This document shows positions 8,687-16,959 of a DNA stretch of 64,000 nucleotides, piece after piece. The notes below the pieces were generated by a model that saw nothing but the letters and a program-made list of their open reading frames with translations, searched no databases and was not told the origin of the DNA. The translations under genes and the position numbers were made by a program. Source of the stretch: Allopusillimonas sp048270225 (GTDB lineage Bacteria > Pseudomonadota > Gammaproteobacteria > Burkholderiales > Burkholderiaceae_B); assembly GCA_048270225.1 (NCBI GenBank), contig JBLWTG010000011.1, positions 1 through 64,000 of the forward strand, written 5' to 3'. Position 1 is the stretch's first letter. Each line of letters starts with the position of its first letter.

Positions 8687-9181
8687 TCAGACGGTGGTCT
8701 CGTCCACGACGGCGTCGTGCGAGCCTTCGGCCCAGTAGGCAATCACGGCCAGTATGGCCAGCGTGGTGCCGATGGGAATGGCGACGTAGATCCAGGAAAT
8801 GGAGATTTCCAGGCTGGGCATGGTCTGAAAACGCACCCGGTAGGTCATTTGCCCGCCTATCCAGGCCATGAAACCCAGAAAGCCGACGCAGATGGCCATA
8901 ATCAGGTGCTCCAGCCAGCGCTTGTGGCGGCCCTTGAGCAGGCCGTGCAGCACTTCGACGCTGAGCATGGCGCCGTAGCGGAACGCCAGGGCAATGCCCA
9001 GCATGACGGTCCAGATCAGGGCGGCGCGCGTCCAGGCCTCGCTCCAGTCGGCGGGCGACTCCAGGATGAAGCGGGCCACAACCTGATAGAAGCCCGCGCC
9101 TACGGCGGACAGCATCAGAAGCTGGGAGATCAGGGAGATGCCGCGAAACAGCGCGCGATCGAGAGTGCGGAGTAAGGCCAA
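8687..9181 (-). CDS. TRAP transporter small permease subunit (DctQ family)
   Basis: A 164-residue protein with four predicted membrane helices, the usual size and shape of DctQ, the membrane partner that couples the receptor to DctM. Seen: SEAWTRAALIWTVMLG and the ISWIYVAIPIGTTLAIL helix, both common in the family. The start is the TTG at 9181, since no suitable ATG precedes the first helix; the ribosome site is weak, so this start is tentative. It sits between the receptor and large-permease genes. Confidence 0.88.
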   Translation of the reverse strand: MALLRTLDRALFRGISLISQLLMLSAVGAGFYQVVARFILESPADWSEAWTRAALIWTVMLGIALAFRYGAMLSVEVLHGLLKGRHKRWLEHLIMAICVGFLGFMAWIGGQMTYRVRFQTMPSLEISISWIYVAIPIGTTLAILAVIAYWAEGSHDAVVDETTV

Positions 9182-9267
9182 GGTGGTGTCCTGTCGTCGG
9201 GCGTAGGCGGCTTGTGGCTGCCTGGCCGGACGGCCGGCCGGAGGTTCCGGACAGCCGTCGCTCAGCT

Positions 9268-9287
9268 CAATACCTTATTGGGTATTG
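9268..9287 (-). other. Stem-loop at the 3' end of the TRAP receptor gene
   Basis: CAATACC and GGTATTG form a perfect seven-base stem around a six-base loop, spanning the receptor stop codon. GC-rich inverted repeats follow at about 9223-9245. Such structures after receptor genes often protect the upstream message so that the receptor is made in excess of the permeases; that role is inferred. Confidence 0.4.
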
Positions 9288-10258
9288 CGGATGGATTCGA
9301 CCAGGTCTTTGCCGAACTGTTTGTAGTACTGCGGGTAGACGGGCTCCACGGCCTTGACGAAGGCGTCGTGATCGACCTGATTGACCTGCATGCCTTGTTT
9401 CTTGACTTCCTCGATGCCGCTTTTCTCGATGTCGTCGACATACTTGCGCATGGCCATGGCCGATGCGTGCCCGGCCGCCTTGAACTTGGCCTTGTCCTCG
9501 TCCGACAGACCGTCATACACATTGGGCGACATCAGCACCAGCGCCGGGCCGTATACATGCGCGGTCAGCGACAGGTACTTCTGCAATTGCGGCAGCTTGG
9601 CCGACACGATGACCGACAGGGGATTCTCCTGGCCGTCTATCGTGCCCTGCTGCAGCGCCGTGGCGACTTCCGGCCAGGCCATCGGTGTGGCCAGTACGCC
9701 CAACTGGCGGAAAGCGGCAATGTGTATGGGGTTTTCCGTGGTGCGTATCTTCAGGCCCTTGGCATCCTCGGGCTTGACGACAGGACGCACATTATTGGTC
9801 AGATGGCGAAAGCCCTGCTCGCCCCAGGCCAGCGCGATCAGGCCGCGCTTGGGGAAGGCCTCGAGCATTTTCTGGCCGATGGGGCCGTCCAGTACTTTGC
9901 GGGCCTGGGCCAGGTCGCGGAACAGGAAGGGGATGTCGAACACGCCGGTTTCAGGCACGAAGTTGAGCGTGGCGCCGGTCGAGACAATCGCCAGGTCAAT
10001 GGTGCCCAGCTGCAGGCCCTCGATGACTTCGCGCTCGCCGCCCAGAGCGCTGTTGGGGAACTGTTCAACGGTGAACTGGCCCTTGCTGCTCGATTCGATG
10101 GACTTGGCAAACGCATCGGCGCCCGCGCCATAGTGTGAACTGGTGGACAGCGCATAGGCCATCTTCAGCTTGGTCGCGCCTATCGCAGGCGCAGCGGCAA
10201 ACATGCCAGTCGCCGCAAGCGCCAGCACCCATTTGGTAAAGCCATTAGTACGCATCAT
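9275..10258 (-). CDS. TRAP transporter periplasmic solute receptor (DctP family)
   Basis: A 327-residue secreted receptor with a signal peptide (positively charged start, hydrophobic core, cleavage likely after AIGA). Features of DctP: the GLKIRTTENP segment, whose Arg usually binds the substrate carboxylate, then ALQQGTIDGQENP. The start is placed at the first of two adjacent ATGs (10258); an extension to 10330 has no signal-peptide character. It is 93 bases upstream of the small permease and 151 bases downstream of an acetohydroxyacid-synthase-like gene on the same strand, which hints at import of a keto or hydroxy acid, but the substrate is not determined by sequence. Confidence 0.9.
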   Translation of the reverse strand: MMRTNGFTKWVLALAATGMFAAAPAIGATKLKMAYALSTSSHYGAGADAFAKSIESSSKGQFTVEQFPNSALGGEREVIEGLQLGTIDLAIVSTGATLNFVPETGVFDIPFLFRDLAQARKVLDGPIGQKMLEAFPKRGLIALAWGEQGFRHLTNNVRPVVKPEDAKGLKIRTTENPIHIAAFRQLGVLATPMAWPEVATALQQGTIDGQENPLSVIVSAKLPQLQKYLSLTAHVYGPALVLMSPNVYDGLSDEDKAKFKAAGHASAMAMRKYVDDIEKSGIEEVKKQGMQVNQVDHDAFVKAVEPVYPQYYKQFGKDLVESIRNTQ

Positions 10259-10409
10259 GTCCCCAACATTGTTGTATTCATTGTCACAAAACCCTGGCCG
10301 CGCATGTGCCGGCCGGTAAAACGCCCGCATGAGCCTGGCGTTTCGGTGCTTGGAGTTTTACCTGAAAGCCTCGCCCGGCGACATTGGGGTTTTCTAGTGT
10401 TCCGCGTGT

Positions 10410-12164
10410 TCAGTCCTCGACATACCAGGTGTCTTCGGACAGCATGACCTGCTGATGTCCGTAACCGGCAGGCATCATTGGAAAGCAGTTTTCCTGCGCC
10501 AGCACGACGACGTCCAGGAAGAAAGGTCCATCATAAGCCAGGCACTGCGCCAGCGCGGCGTCCAGCTCTGCCGGGTTTTCCACGCGCGCGGCGCCCCACC
10601 CGAAAGCCTTGGCCAGCGCGATGAAGTCCGGTATCGAGGCGTTATAGCTATGGCTGTAGCGCCCGTCGTGGATGAGCTCCTGCCACTGCCGCACCATGCC
10701 CATGTGGCCGTTGTTGCACAACACCACTTTGACGGGGGTGCGGTGCTGCACGGCCGTGGCCAGTTCCTGGATGTTCATGAGTACTGACGCATCGCCGCTC
10801 ACGCACACGACCGGCTTGTCCGGATGCCCGATCTGGGCGCCGATGGCGGCCGGCAGGCCATAGCCCATGGTGCCCGCGCCGCCGGAGGTCAGCCAGCGAT
10901 TGGGGCGATTGAACTTGATGTACTGCGCAGCCCACATCTGGTGCTGGCCGACATCGGTGGAAATAATGGCGTCCGTCCCCTCAAGCGCCTTGTCCAGCCG
11001 CTGCATCAGGTCTTGCGGCAGGATGTGCTCGCGCGAAGGCGTGACCTTCAGGCAGTCCTTGGCGCGCCACACCGCAATCCGCTGCCACCATGCATCGAGC
11101 CTGCCGGGCTGGCGCTCCATCTGCGCCAGTTCCTTGCGCAGCGCGCGCAGCAGCGGATAGCAATCGCCCACCATGGCGACATCGGCCCGCACGACCTTGT
11201 TGATGGACGCCGGGTCGATGTCCAGGTGAATCTTGCTGGCATGCGGACAGAAGTCAGACAGGCGGCCGGTGATGCGGTCATCGAAGCGCGCGCCCACACA
11301 GATGATGAGATCGGCGTGATGCATGGCCAGATTGGCCTCAAGCGTGCCGTGCATGCCCAGCATGCCGAGAAACTGCGGATCGTCTGCGGGAAAAGCGCCC
11401 AGGCCCATCAGCGTCAGCGTGCAGGGCGCGCCCATGTCCTGCACCAGCGTGGTGAAAGCGTGGCAGGCATCAATCCCCGAATTGATCAGGCCGCCACCGC
11501 CGTAGAACACAGGGCGCTTGGCATTGGCAATGAGCGTGGCGGCGCGCTTGACGGCGGCCTCGGCAGACGGGCCGGTGGTCTCGACGCCCACCGGCGCATC
11601 ATGCGCATCGGCGGCTGCAGCGACCGTGGACTCGGGCACCAGGCCTATCTGTATATCCTTGGGGAAATCCAGCAGCACCGGACCGGGCCGGCCCGAGGTG
11701 GTCAGTTGATACGCCTTGGCGGTCAGCGCGGCGACATCCTCGGTACGGCGCACCTGCGCATTCCACTTGGTGACCGGCCGTGAAATGCCGATGGCATCGC
11801 ATTCCTGGAAGGCATCGGTGCCGATCGCGCTGGTGGCGACCTGGCCGCTGATGCACAGCACAGGAATGGAGTCGCACATGGCGTCCAGCAGGCCCGAGGT
11901 GGTATTGGCCATGCCCGGGCCTGAAGTCACTACGACCACGCCGGGCTTGCCTGTTGAGCGCGCATACCCTTCAGCGGCATGCACTGCACCCTGTTCATGC
12001 CGGACCAGCACATGGCGGATGCGCGGCTCTGAATACAGCGCATCGTACAAGGGCAGCACAGCGCCGCCGGGGTAGCCGAATATTGTGTCGACGCCGTTGG
12101 CGATCAGCGCGTCGAGCAGTGTTTGCGCGCCGTTGCGCGCGGCGGATTCGTCTGAAGTGTTCAC
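10410..12164 (-). CDS. ilvB: Acetolactate synthase large-subunit-like ThDP enzyme
   Basis: A 584-residue thiamine-diphosphate enzyme with full acetohydroxyacid synthase character: FGYPGGAVLPLYDAL, the catalytic Glu in VRHEQGAVHAAEGYAR, the ARFDDRITG segment typical of true AHAS, and the ThDP motif from GDASVLMN to CNNGHMG. It would condense two pyruvates, or pyruvate and 2-ketobutyrate. No small regulatory subunit (ilvN) is adjacent, so it may be a stand-alone paralogue rather than the biosynthetic enzyme. The start is GTG 12164. It heads the minus-strand run that continues into the TRAP genes and is divergent from the SET gene. Confidence 0.85.
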   Translation of the reverse strand: MNTSDESAARNGAQTLLDALIANGVDTIFGYPGGAVLPLYDALYSEPRIRHVLVRHEQGAVHAAEGYARSTGKPGVVVVTSGPGMANTTSGLLDAMCDSIPVLCISGQVATSAIGTDAFQECDAIGISRPVTKWNAQVRRTEDVAALTAKAYQLTTSGRPGPVLLDFPKDIQIGLVPESTVAAAADAHDAPVGVETTGPSAEAAVKRAATLIANAKRPVFYGGGGLINSGIDACHAFTTLVQDMGAPCTLTLMGLGAFPADDPQFLGMLGMHGTLEANLAMHHADLIICVGARFDDRITGRLSDFCPHASKIHLDIDPASINKVVRADVAMVGDCYPLLRALRKELAQMERQPGRLDAWWQRIAVWRAKDCLKVTPSREHILPQDLMQRLDKALEGTDAIISTDVGQHQMWAAQYIKFNRPNRWLTSGGAGTMGYGLPAAIGAQIGHPDKPVVCVSGDASVLMNIQELATAVQHRTPVKVVLCNNGHMGMVRQWQELIHDGRYSHSYNASIPDFIALAKAFGWGAARVENPAELDAALAQCLAYDGPFFLDVVVLAQENCFPMMPAGYGHQQVMLSEDTWYVED

Positions 12165-12261
12165 GGAAATACGCTTTATTTCATAAGATATCGGTTGTTC
12201 AAGTTTACCCTTTTGCCTGAAAGCACTTTACTCTACGTCTTCACAGCCACGGATTCGCTTA

Positions 12262-12876
12262 ATGACCCGCCAGAACCACAGCACCGCCACGCCCAGGAAA
12301 CCCTGGCATATCGTCAAGAAATCAGCCCTGCACGGCAATGGCGTTTTCGCCGCCACCGCCATTCCCGCGGGCACCCGCATCATCCAGTATGGCGGGCGGC
12401 GCATTACCCCCGAAGAGGCCGACGCTCTTTTTCCAGCCAACCCCGACGATCCGTTCCACACTTTTTTCTTCGCCTTGAGCAGCGGCATGGTCATCGATGG
12501 CGGCAATCGCGGCAACGACGCTCGCTGGATCAACCATGCCTGCAGCCCCAACTGCGAGGCCCAGGAAAACAGCGACGGCACCCGCGTGACCATTGTCGCC
12601 CTGCGCGACATTCCCGCCGGTCAGGAGCTGTTCTATGACTATGGCCTGATCATCGACGGACGCATCGGCAAGACCCTGCGCAAACAGTATCTCTGTCTTT
12701 GCGGCTCGCCCGAATGTCGCGGCACCATGCTGGCGCTGCCCAAGAAAAAGAAAAAGAAAAAAGAAAAACCCGACGCCCCCAAGACCGAAAAGAAAAAAAA
12801 CACCAAAAAAAAGCCCGACCAGGATAAGTCCGGGGCGAGCAAGGACGGCAAACACAAAAAATCCAGAACCGGCTAA
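12262..12876 (+). CDS. SET-domain protein lysine methyltransferase with poly-lysine C-terminal tail
   Basis: 204 residues. Residues ~15-155 form a SET domain: SALHGNGVFAA, GNDARWINHACSPNCEA (the NHxCxPN pseudoknot motif that binds S-adenosylmethionine), GQELFYDYGL (catalytic Tyr), and a post-SET CLCGSPECRG zinc cluster. SET enzymes methylate protein lysines. From about residue 160 to the end the chain is a lysine-rich tail with a run of seven Lys and further KKK blocks, which could bind nucleic acid or be a substrate for self-methylation. SET proteins in free-living bacteria are uncommon and their targets are mostly unknown; histone-H1-like proteins are plausible. It is transcribed alone, divergent from ilvB, with LysR 47 bases downstream. 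Confidence 0.88.
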   Translation: MTRQNHSTATPRKPWHIVKKSALHGNGVFAATAIPAGTRIIQYGGRRITPEEADALFPANPDDPFHTFFFALSSGMVIDGGNRGNDARWINHACSPNCEAQENSDGTRVTIVALRDIPAGQELFYDYGLIIDGRIGKTLRKQYLCLCGSPECRGTMLALPKKKKKKKEKPDAPKTEKKKNTKKKPDQDKSGASKDGKHKKSRTG

Positions 12877-12923
12877 GGCGTCAGGGCCTGGCTGCAGGCG
12901 CAGGGGCCCCGGCTGCGGACATC

Positions 12924-13838
12924 ATGAACATCAATCCCCTTCATTTCGATCTCCAGTCCCTGCGTCTGTTTATTCAGGCCGCCGAAGCCGGCAGCCTGAC
13001 CCGGGCTGCCGAGCAGGCGCATCTGACACTCTCGGCCGTGAGCAAGCGCATCGCCGAACTGGAGCGTACCGCCGACTGCGCCCTGTTCGTCCGCCTGCCG
13101 CGCGGGCTGGCACTGACCCCGGCCGGGCAAGGTCTGCTGGAACATGCGCGCGGCATCCTGGACGGCGTCAACCGCATGGCCGCCGACATCAGCGATTTTG
13201 CCGTCGGCGTACGCGGCCATGTGCGGGTCTGGGCGAACACCTCCGCCGTGGTGCAGTTCCTGCCAGGCGATCTGGCGCGCTTTCTTGACGACAATCCCCA
13301 CGTGCGCATCGGCATGGAAGAAAAGCACAGCGAACAGGTGATCCAGGCGGTCGAGGACGGCAAAGCCGATATCGGCGTGTTTTCCGACAACATTCCCGCA
13401 CCGACCCTGACACGCGTGCCCTATCGCCAGGACAGGCTGGTGCTGCTGGTCCCCAACGGACATCCCCTGGCGCAGGCCGATACCCTTGCCTTTGCCGACA
13501 CCCTGGCATTCGATTATGTCGGCCTGGCCTCGGGCAGCTCCCTGCTGCGCCGCATGACTGATGCCGCCGTCACTGCCGACAAAATCCTGCGCCTGCGCAT
13601 ACAGGTCAGCAGTTTCGACGGCATATGCAGGATGATAGAGGCCGGGCTGGGCATAGGCATATTGCCCGAGCTGGCCGGGCGTCTCTGGCTGGAGGGCGCC
13701 GGCTTGCGCGCCGTGAGCCTGACCGACGCCTGGGCAGTACGTACACTGTGGATGGGCGTCAGGTCTGAACAGGCCCTGACGCCCGAGGCGCTCAAGCTCT
13801 GGACCTATCTTCAGCTGGCGTCTACGCGCGGCCTTTGA
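12924..13838 (+). CDS. LysR-family transcriptional regulator
   Basis: A 304-residue LysR protein. The N-terminal winged helix-turn-helix is clear (LRLFIQAAEAGSLTRAAEQA, then LSAVSKRIAELE), followed by the periplasmic-binding-like effector domain (GHVRVWANTSAVVQFLPGDL...GIGILPELAG). It lies upstream of and in line with the CoA-transferase/lyase/VOC genes, with an inverted repeat of LysR type in the gap (13846-13862), so I infer that it controls that cluster. Confidence 0.93.
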   Translation: MNINPLHFDLQSLRLFIQAAEAGSLTRAAEQAHLTLSAVSKRIAELERTADCALFVRLPRGLALTPAGQGLLEHARGILDGVNRMAADISDFAVGVRGHVRVWANTSAVVQFLPGDLARFLDDNPHVRIGMEEKHSEQVIQAVEDGKADIGVFSDNIPAPTLTRVPYRQDRLVLLVPNGHPLAQADTLAFADTLAFDYVGLASGSSLLRRMTDAAVTADKILRLRIQVSSFDGICRMIEAGLGIGILPELAGRLWLEGAGLRAVSLTDAWAVRTLWMGVRSEQALTPEALKLWTYLQLASTRGL

Positions 13839-13845
13839 CCGCACC

Positions 13846-13862
13846 CTTTCCAATATGGAAAG
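13846..13862. promoter_or_regulatory. Candidate LysR operator
   Basis: CTTTCC-AATAT-GGAAAG, perfect six-base arms, contains a T-N11-A core as LysR boxes do. A looser TTTC...GAAA pair follows at 13918-13935, right before the CoA-transferase start, where an activation site would lie. Binding by the upstream LysR protein is inferred. Confidence 0.55.
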
Positions 13863-13943
13863 TGTCATGGACAAGACCGACATTTTCATTACCGCCCGCA
13901 TGGCCGATCATCATGCTTTTCCCATATCTATGAAAGGTAAGAC

Positions 13944-15128
13944 ATGCCATTGACAGGTGTCCGCGTGCTTGAGCTGGGCCAACTGATTGCCGGGCCTTAT
14001 GCGGCCAAGATGCTGGCTGACTTCGGCGCAGACGTCATCAAGGTCGAAACGCCGGGCACCGGCGACCCCTTGCGCAAATGGCGTCTGCTCCATGAAGGCA
14101 CCTCCGTGTGGTGGGCCGCGCAATCGCGCAATAAGCGCTCGCTGACCCTGGACCTGCGCCAGGAAGAGGCCCAGGACGTGGTGCGCAGACTGGCTCGCGA
14201 AGCGGACGTGCTGATCGAAAATTTCCGGCCCGGAACGCTGGAAGGCTGGGGCCTGGGCTGGGATGCCCTGCATGCGCTCAATCCCCGCCTGGTGATGCTG
14301 CGCGTATCCGGCTATGGGCAGACCGGCCCCTATCGCGACCGGCCCGGCTTTGGCGTGATCGGCGAATCCATGGGCGGCCTGCGCCACCTGACGGGCGAGC
14401 CCGAGGGCACGCCAGTGCGGGTGGGCGTATCCATCGGCGACTCCCTGTCTGCACTGCATGGGGTGATCGGCGTACTGCTCGCCCTGCGCCAGCGTGACCA
14501 GCAGGGCGGCACGGGCCAGCAGATCGACGTCGCACTCTACGAGTCCGTCTTCGCCATGATGGAAAGCCTGATACCCGAATACTCCGTTTTCGGCGCCGTA
14601 CGGCAGGCAGCCGGCAGCAGCCTGCCCGGTATCGCGCCCAGCAATGCCTACCGCTGCCGCGACGGCAGATTTGCGCTGATCGCCGGCAATGGCGACAGCA
14701 TCTTCAGGCGTCTGATGGCGATGATAGACAGGCAGGACCTGGCCGACGATCCCGAACTGGCGCACAATGACGGGCGGGTGGCGCAGGTCTGGCGCATCGA
14801 TGCGGCGATCAGCGCCTGGACCGCAGAGCGCGAGCTGGACACCGTACTCGATGCGCTGCACGAAGCCCGCATTCCGGCCAGCAAAATCTACGACGCCGCC
14901 GACATCGCCCGCGACCCCCATTACCAGGCCCGCGATATGCTGCTGTCCAGTCAACTGCCTGACGGCACGCCCATCACCTTGCCCGGCATTGTGCCCAAGC
15001 TGGGCAACACCCCGGGACAGGTGCGCAGCAACGCACCCGCCCTGGGGCAGCATACCGAGGAAATCCTTGCCGAGCTGGGTATAGACGCGCAGACCCGCCA
15101 CCAATGGCGCGGCCGCGGCATTATTTGA
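13944..15128 (+). CDS. CaiB/BaiF-family (class III) CoA transferase
   Basis: A 394-residue class III CoA transferase, which moves CoA between carboxylic acids. Seen: GVRVLELGQLIAGPYAAKML at the N-terminus, KVETPGTGDPLR (CoA binding), RNKRSLTLDLR, and the catalytic Asp at about residue 166 in RVGVSIGDSL. Paired with the lyase gene 20 bases downstream, it probably activates a dicarboxylic or hydroxy acid to its CoA ester for cleavage. The exact acid is not readable from sequence. Confidence 0.9.
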   Translation: MPLTGVRVLELGQLIAGPYAAKMLADFGADVIKVETPGTGDPLRKWRLLHEGTSVWWAAQSRNKRSLTLDLRQEEAQDVVRRLAREADVLIENFRPGTLEGWGLGWDALHALNPRLVMLRVSGYGQTGPYRDRPGFGVIGESMGGLRHLTGEPEGTPVRVGVSIGDSLSALHGVIGVLLALRQRDQQGGTGQQIDVALYESVFAMMESLIPEYSVFGAVRQAAGSSLPGIAPSNAYRCRDGRFALIAGNGDSIFRRLMAMIDRQDLADDPELAHNDGRVAQVWRIDAAISAWTAERELDTVLDALHEARIPASKIYDAADIARDPHYQARDMLLSSQLPDGTPITLPGIVPKLGNTPGQVRSNAPALGQHTEEILAELGIDAQTRHQWRGRGII

Positions 15129-15148
15129 AATCTACGGAGAGCCCTGTC

Positions 15149-16135
15149 ATGAACAACGCCGCACAACGTCTTTATTTCCAGGAAGTCGCTCCCCGGGACG
15201 GTTTCCAGAACGAGGCCGTCTTCATCGAAACAGCCGACAAGATCGCCATTATCGACGCGCTGAGCGACTGCGGTTACGCCAAGATAGAAGTCACCTCGTT
15301 TACCTCGCCCAAGGCGATTCCGGCCCTGCGCGATGCCGAAGCGGTGATGCACGGCATACGCCGCCATCCCACGGTGGAGTACACCGTGCTGGTGCCCAAT
15401 CTGCGGGGCGCCGAGCGCGCGCTTGCCTGTCATATCGACGAAGCCAATCTGGTCATGTCGGTCAGCGAAACCCATAACCTGTCCAACCTGCGCATGACCC
15501 GGGAACGCTCCTTCGAGCAGCTGCGCGACGTCGTCCGTGAAATCGGCACGGGACCGGTGGCCGTCAACGTCTCGCTCTCCACCGCGTTCGGCTGTCCCAT
15601 GGAAGGCGATGTGGCCGAAGCCGAGGTGCTGCGCTGGGCCGACCGCTACGCCGGACTCGGCATACGCGGCATCACCCTGTGCGACACCACTGGCATGGCC
15701 TACCCGACCCAGGTTGAACGACTATGCCGGCAGGTGCGCGAACGCTTTCCGCAGCTGCAGCTCACGGCACACTTTCACAATACACGCGGTATGGCGCAGG
15801 CCAATGTGCTGGCGGCGATTGCAGCCGGCATAGACCGTTTCGATGCGGCGCTGGGCGGTATTGGCGGCTGCCCGTATGCGCCCGGCGCCAGCGGCAACGC
15901 CTGCACGGAGGATGTGCTGCACATGCTCGAACTCATGGGCTACGACACCGGCATGGATCTGGCCAAACTGCTGAGCGTTGCGGCCAGTCTGCCCGCGCTG
16001 ATCGGACACGACGTGCCCAGCCAGGTGTTCAAGGCAGGCCGGCGCCTGGATCTGCATCCTGTCCCGCCACGGGTCGCCGCAATGATGCAGCCCGACGATA
16101 CTGTTGCGGACGCCCCGCTGGAGACCCGCAGATGA
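15149..16135 (+). CDS. Hydroxymethylglutaryl-CoA lyase-family enzyme
   Basis: A 328-residue TIM-barrel lyase of the HMGL/DRE group. Seen: the metal and catalytic segment EVAPRDGFQNE, EVTSFTSPKAIP, the metal ligands in HFHNTRGMAQAN, and the flexible Cys loop GGIGGCPYAPGASGN. These enzymes cleave HMG-CoA to acetyl-CoA and acetoacetate, but close relatives act on other 3-hydroxy-3-methyl CoA esters. With a CoA transferase directly upstream, the substrate may be an imported acid activated in situ. Start is ATG 15149; an in-frame upstream ATG at 15104 lies inside the preceding gene. It overlaps the next gene by four bases (ATGA). Confidence 0.88.
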   Translation: MNNAAQRLYFQEVAPRDGFQNEAVFIETADKIAIIDALSDCGYAKIEVTSFTSPKAIPALRDAEAVMHGIRRHPTVEYTVLVPNLRGAERALACHIDEANLVMSVSETHNLSNLRMTRERSFEQLRDVVREIGTGPVAVNVSLSTAFGCPMEGDVAEAEVLRWADRYAGLGIRGITLCDTTGMAYPTQVERLCRQVRERFPQLQLTAHFHNTRGMAQANVLAAIAAGIDRFDAALGGIGGCPYAPGASGNACTEDVLHMLELMGYDTGMDLAKLLSVAASLPALIGHDVPSQVFKAGRRLDLHPVPPRVAAMMQPDDTVADAPLETRR

Positions 16136-16524
16136 TAGACCACCTGGACCATCTGGTATTGACGGCCACCGACCCTGACGCCACCACCCACTTCTACACC
16201 CGAATCCTGGGCATGCGCCTGGAATCCTTTGGGCAGGGCCGCAAGGCTTTTTGCTTCGGCAGGCAGAAAATCAATCTGCATGTGCGTGGACAGGAATTCG
16301 AACCCAAGGCTCATCTGCCCGTTCCCGGCGCCCTGGACCTGTGCTTCATTGCCAGTCAGCCGCTCGATGAGGTGATTGCGCACCTGCACAAACAGAACTG
16401 GCCCATCATCGAAGGGCCGGTCATGCGCACCGGCGCCACTGGTCCCATCCGTTCTATCTACCTGCGCGACCCCGACCTGAATCTGATCGAGATTTCCGAA
16501 CCGGCTCCAGCTGGTCAGGACTGA
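16132..16524 (+). CDS. VOC (glyoxalase/bleomycin-resistance) family protein
   Basis: A 130-residue single-chain vicinal-oxygen-chelate protein with two beta-alpha-beta-beta-beta units. Seen: DHLDHLVLTATDPDATTHFY at the start with a likely metal His, LHVRGQEFEPKA in the middle, and YLRDPDLNLIEISE with the metal Glu near the end. The ATG overlaps the lyase stop, so the two are translationally coupled. In this setting it may act as an epimerase or lactoylglutathione-lyase-like enzyme on a product of the CoA pathway; that is a guess. Confidence 0.88.
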   Translation: MIDHLDHLVLTATDPDATTHFYTRILGMRLESFGQGRKAFCFGRQKINLHVRGQEFEPKAHLPVPGALDLCFIASQPLDEVIAHLHKQNWPIIEGPVMRTGATGPIRSIYLRDPDLNLIEISEPAPAGQD

Positions 16525-16534
16525 AAACGCAGGG

Positions 16535-16945
16535 TCAGGGCCGGCCGACGACATCCGTCCGGACGCGCTGGCCCAGCGCAGGCAGCTCGAATACACCTCG
16601 CACCCGCACCTTGCAGCCCAGCGCCTGCGCGCAGTCCCGCGCCACGGTCTGGGTCAGCAGCTCCACATCACGCACAACAGGATGGCCGACGAAGGCCTGC
16701 ACATAAGCAGTGAGCGAGAACACCTCGAGCAATGAGGCCTTTCCCGGATACCGGATGCGCAGGCTGGAGCCCGCACCCGGATTGCGCGAAGCCGGGCACA
16801 GTTCGGGCAAGACCAGATAATGCGTCTGTCGCGTCTTCATGCGAGGATTGGGATTGGGGATGGTTTTCAGGACCGCACCGGTATCGGGCGCGGTGTACTG
16901 GCCCGCATCCACGGGGGCAATCGTATGATCGGAATCGTTCTGCAT
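16535..16945 (-). CDS. QueF-like T-fold protein (7-cyano-7-deazaguanine reductase family) with altered active site
   Basis: 136 residues. TIPNPNPRMKTRQ and LVLPELCPASRNPG align with the start and active-site loop of QueF, which reduces preQ0 to preQ1 with NADPH in queuosine synthesis. The active-site Cys is kept (residue 50), but the Asp seven residues on is Gly, and the NADPH motif E-S-K-S-L-K-x-Y reads EVFSLTAY, losing both Lys. It is therefore probably not an ordinary reductase; it may bind a 7-deazapurine, do another nitrile reaction as in archaeal QueF-like proteins, or be inactive. It lies 14 bases after a VUT-family transporter gene on the same strand, which supports a link to queuosine precursors. 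Confidence 0.6.
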   Translation of the reverse strand: MQNDSDHTIAPVDAGQYTAPDTGAVLKTIPNPNPRMKTRQTHYLVLPELCPASRNPGAGSSLRIRYPGKASLLEVFSLTAYVQAFVGHPVVRDVELLTQTVARDCAQALGCKVRVRGVFELPALGQRVRTDVVGRP

Positions 16946-16959
16946 GATGATTTCCTGTT

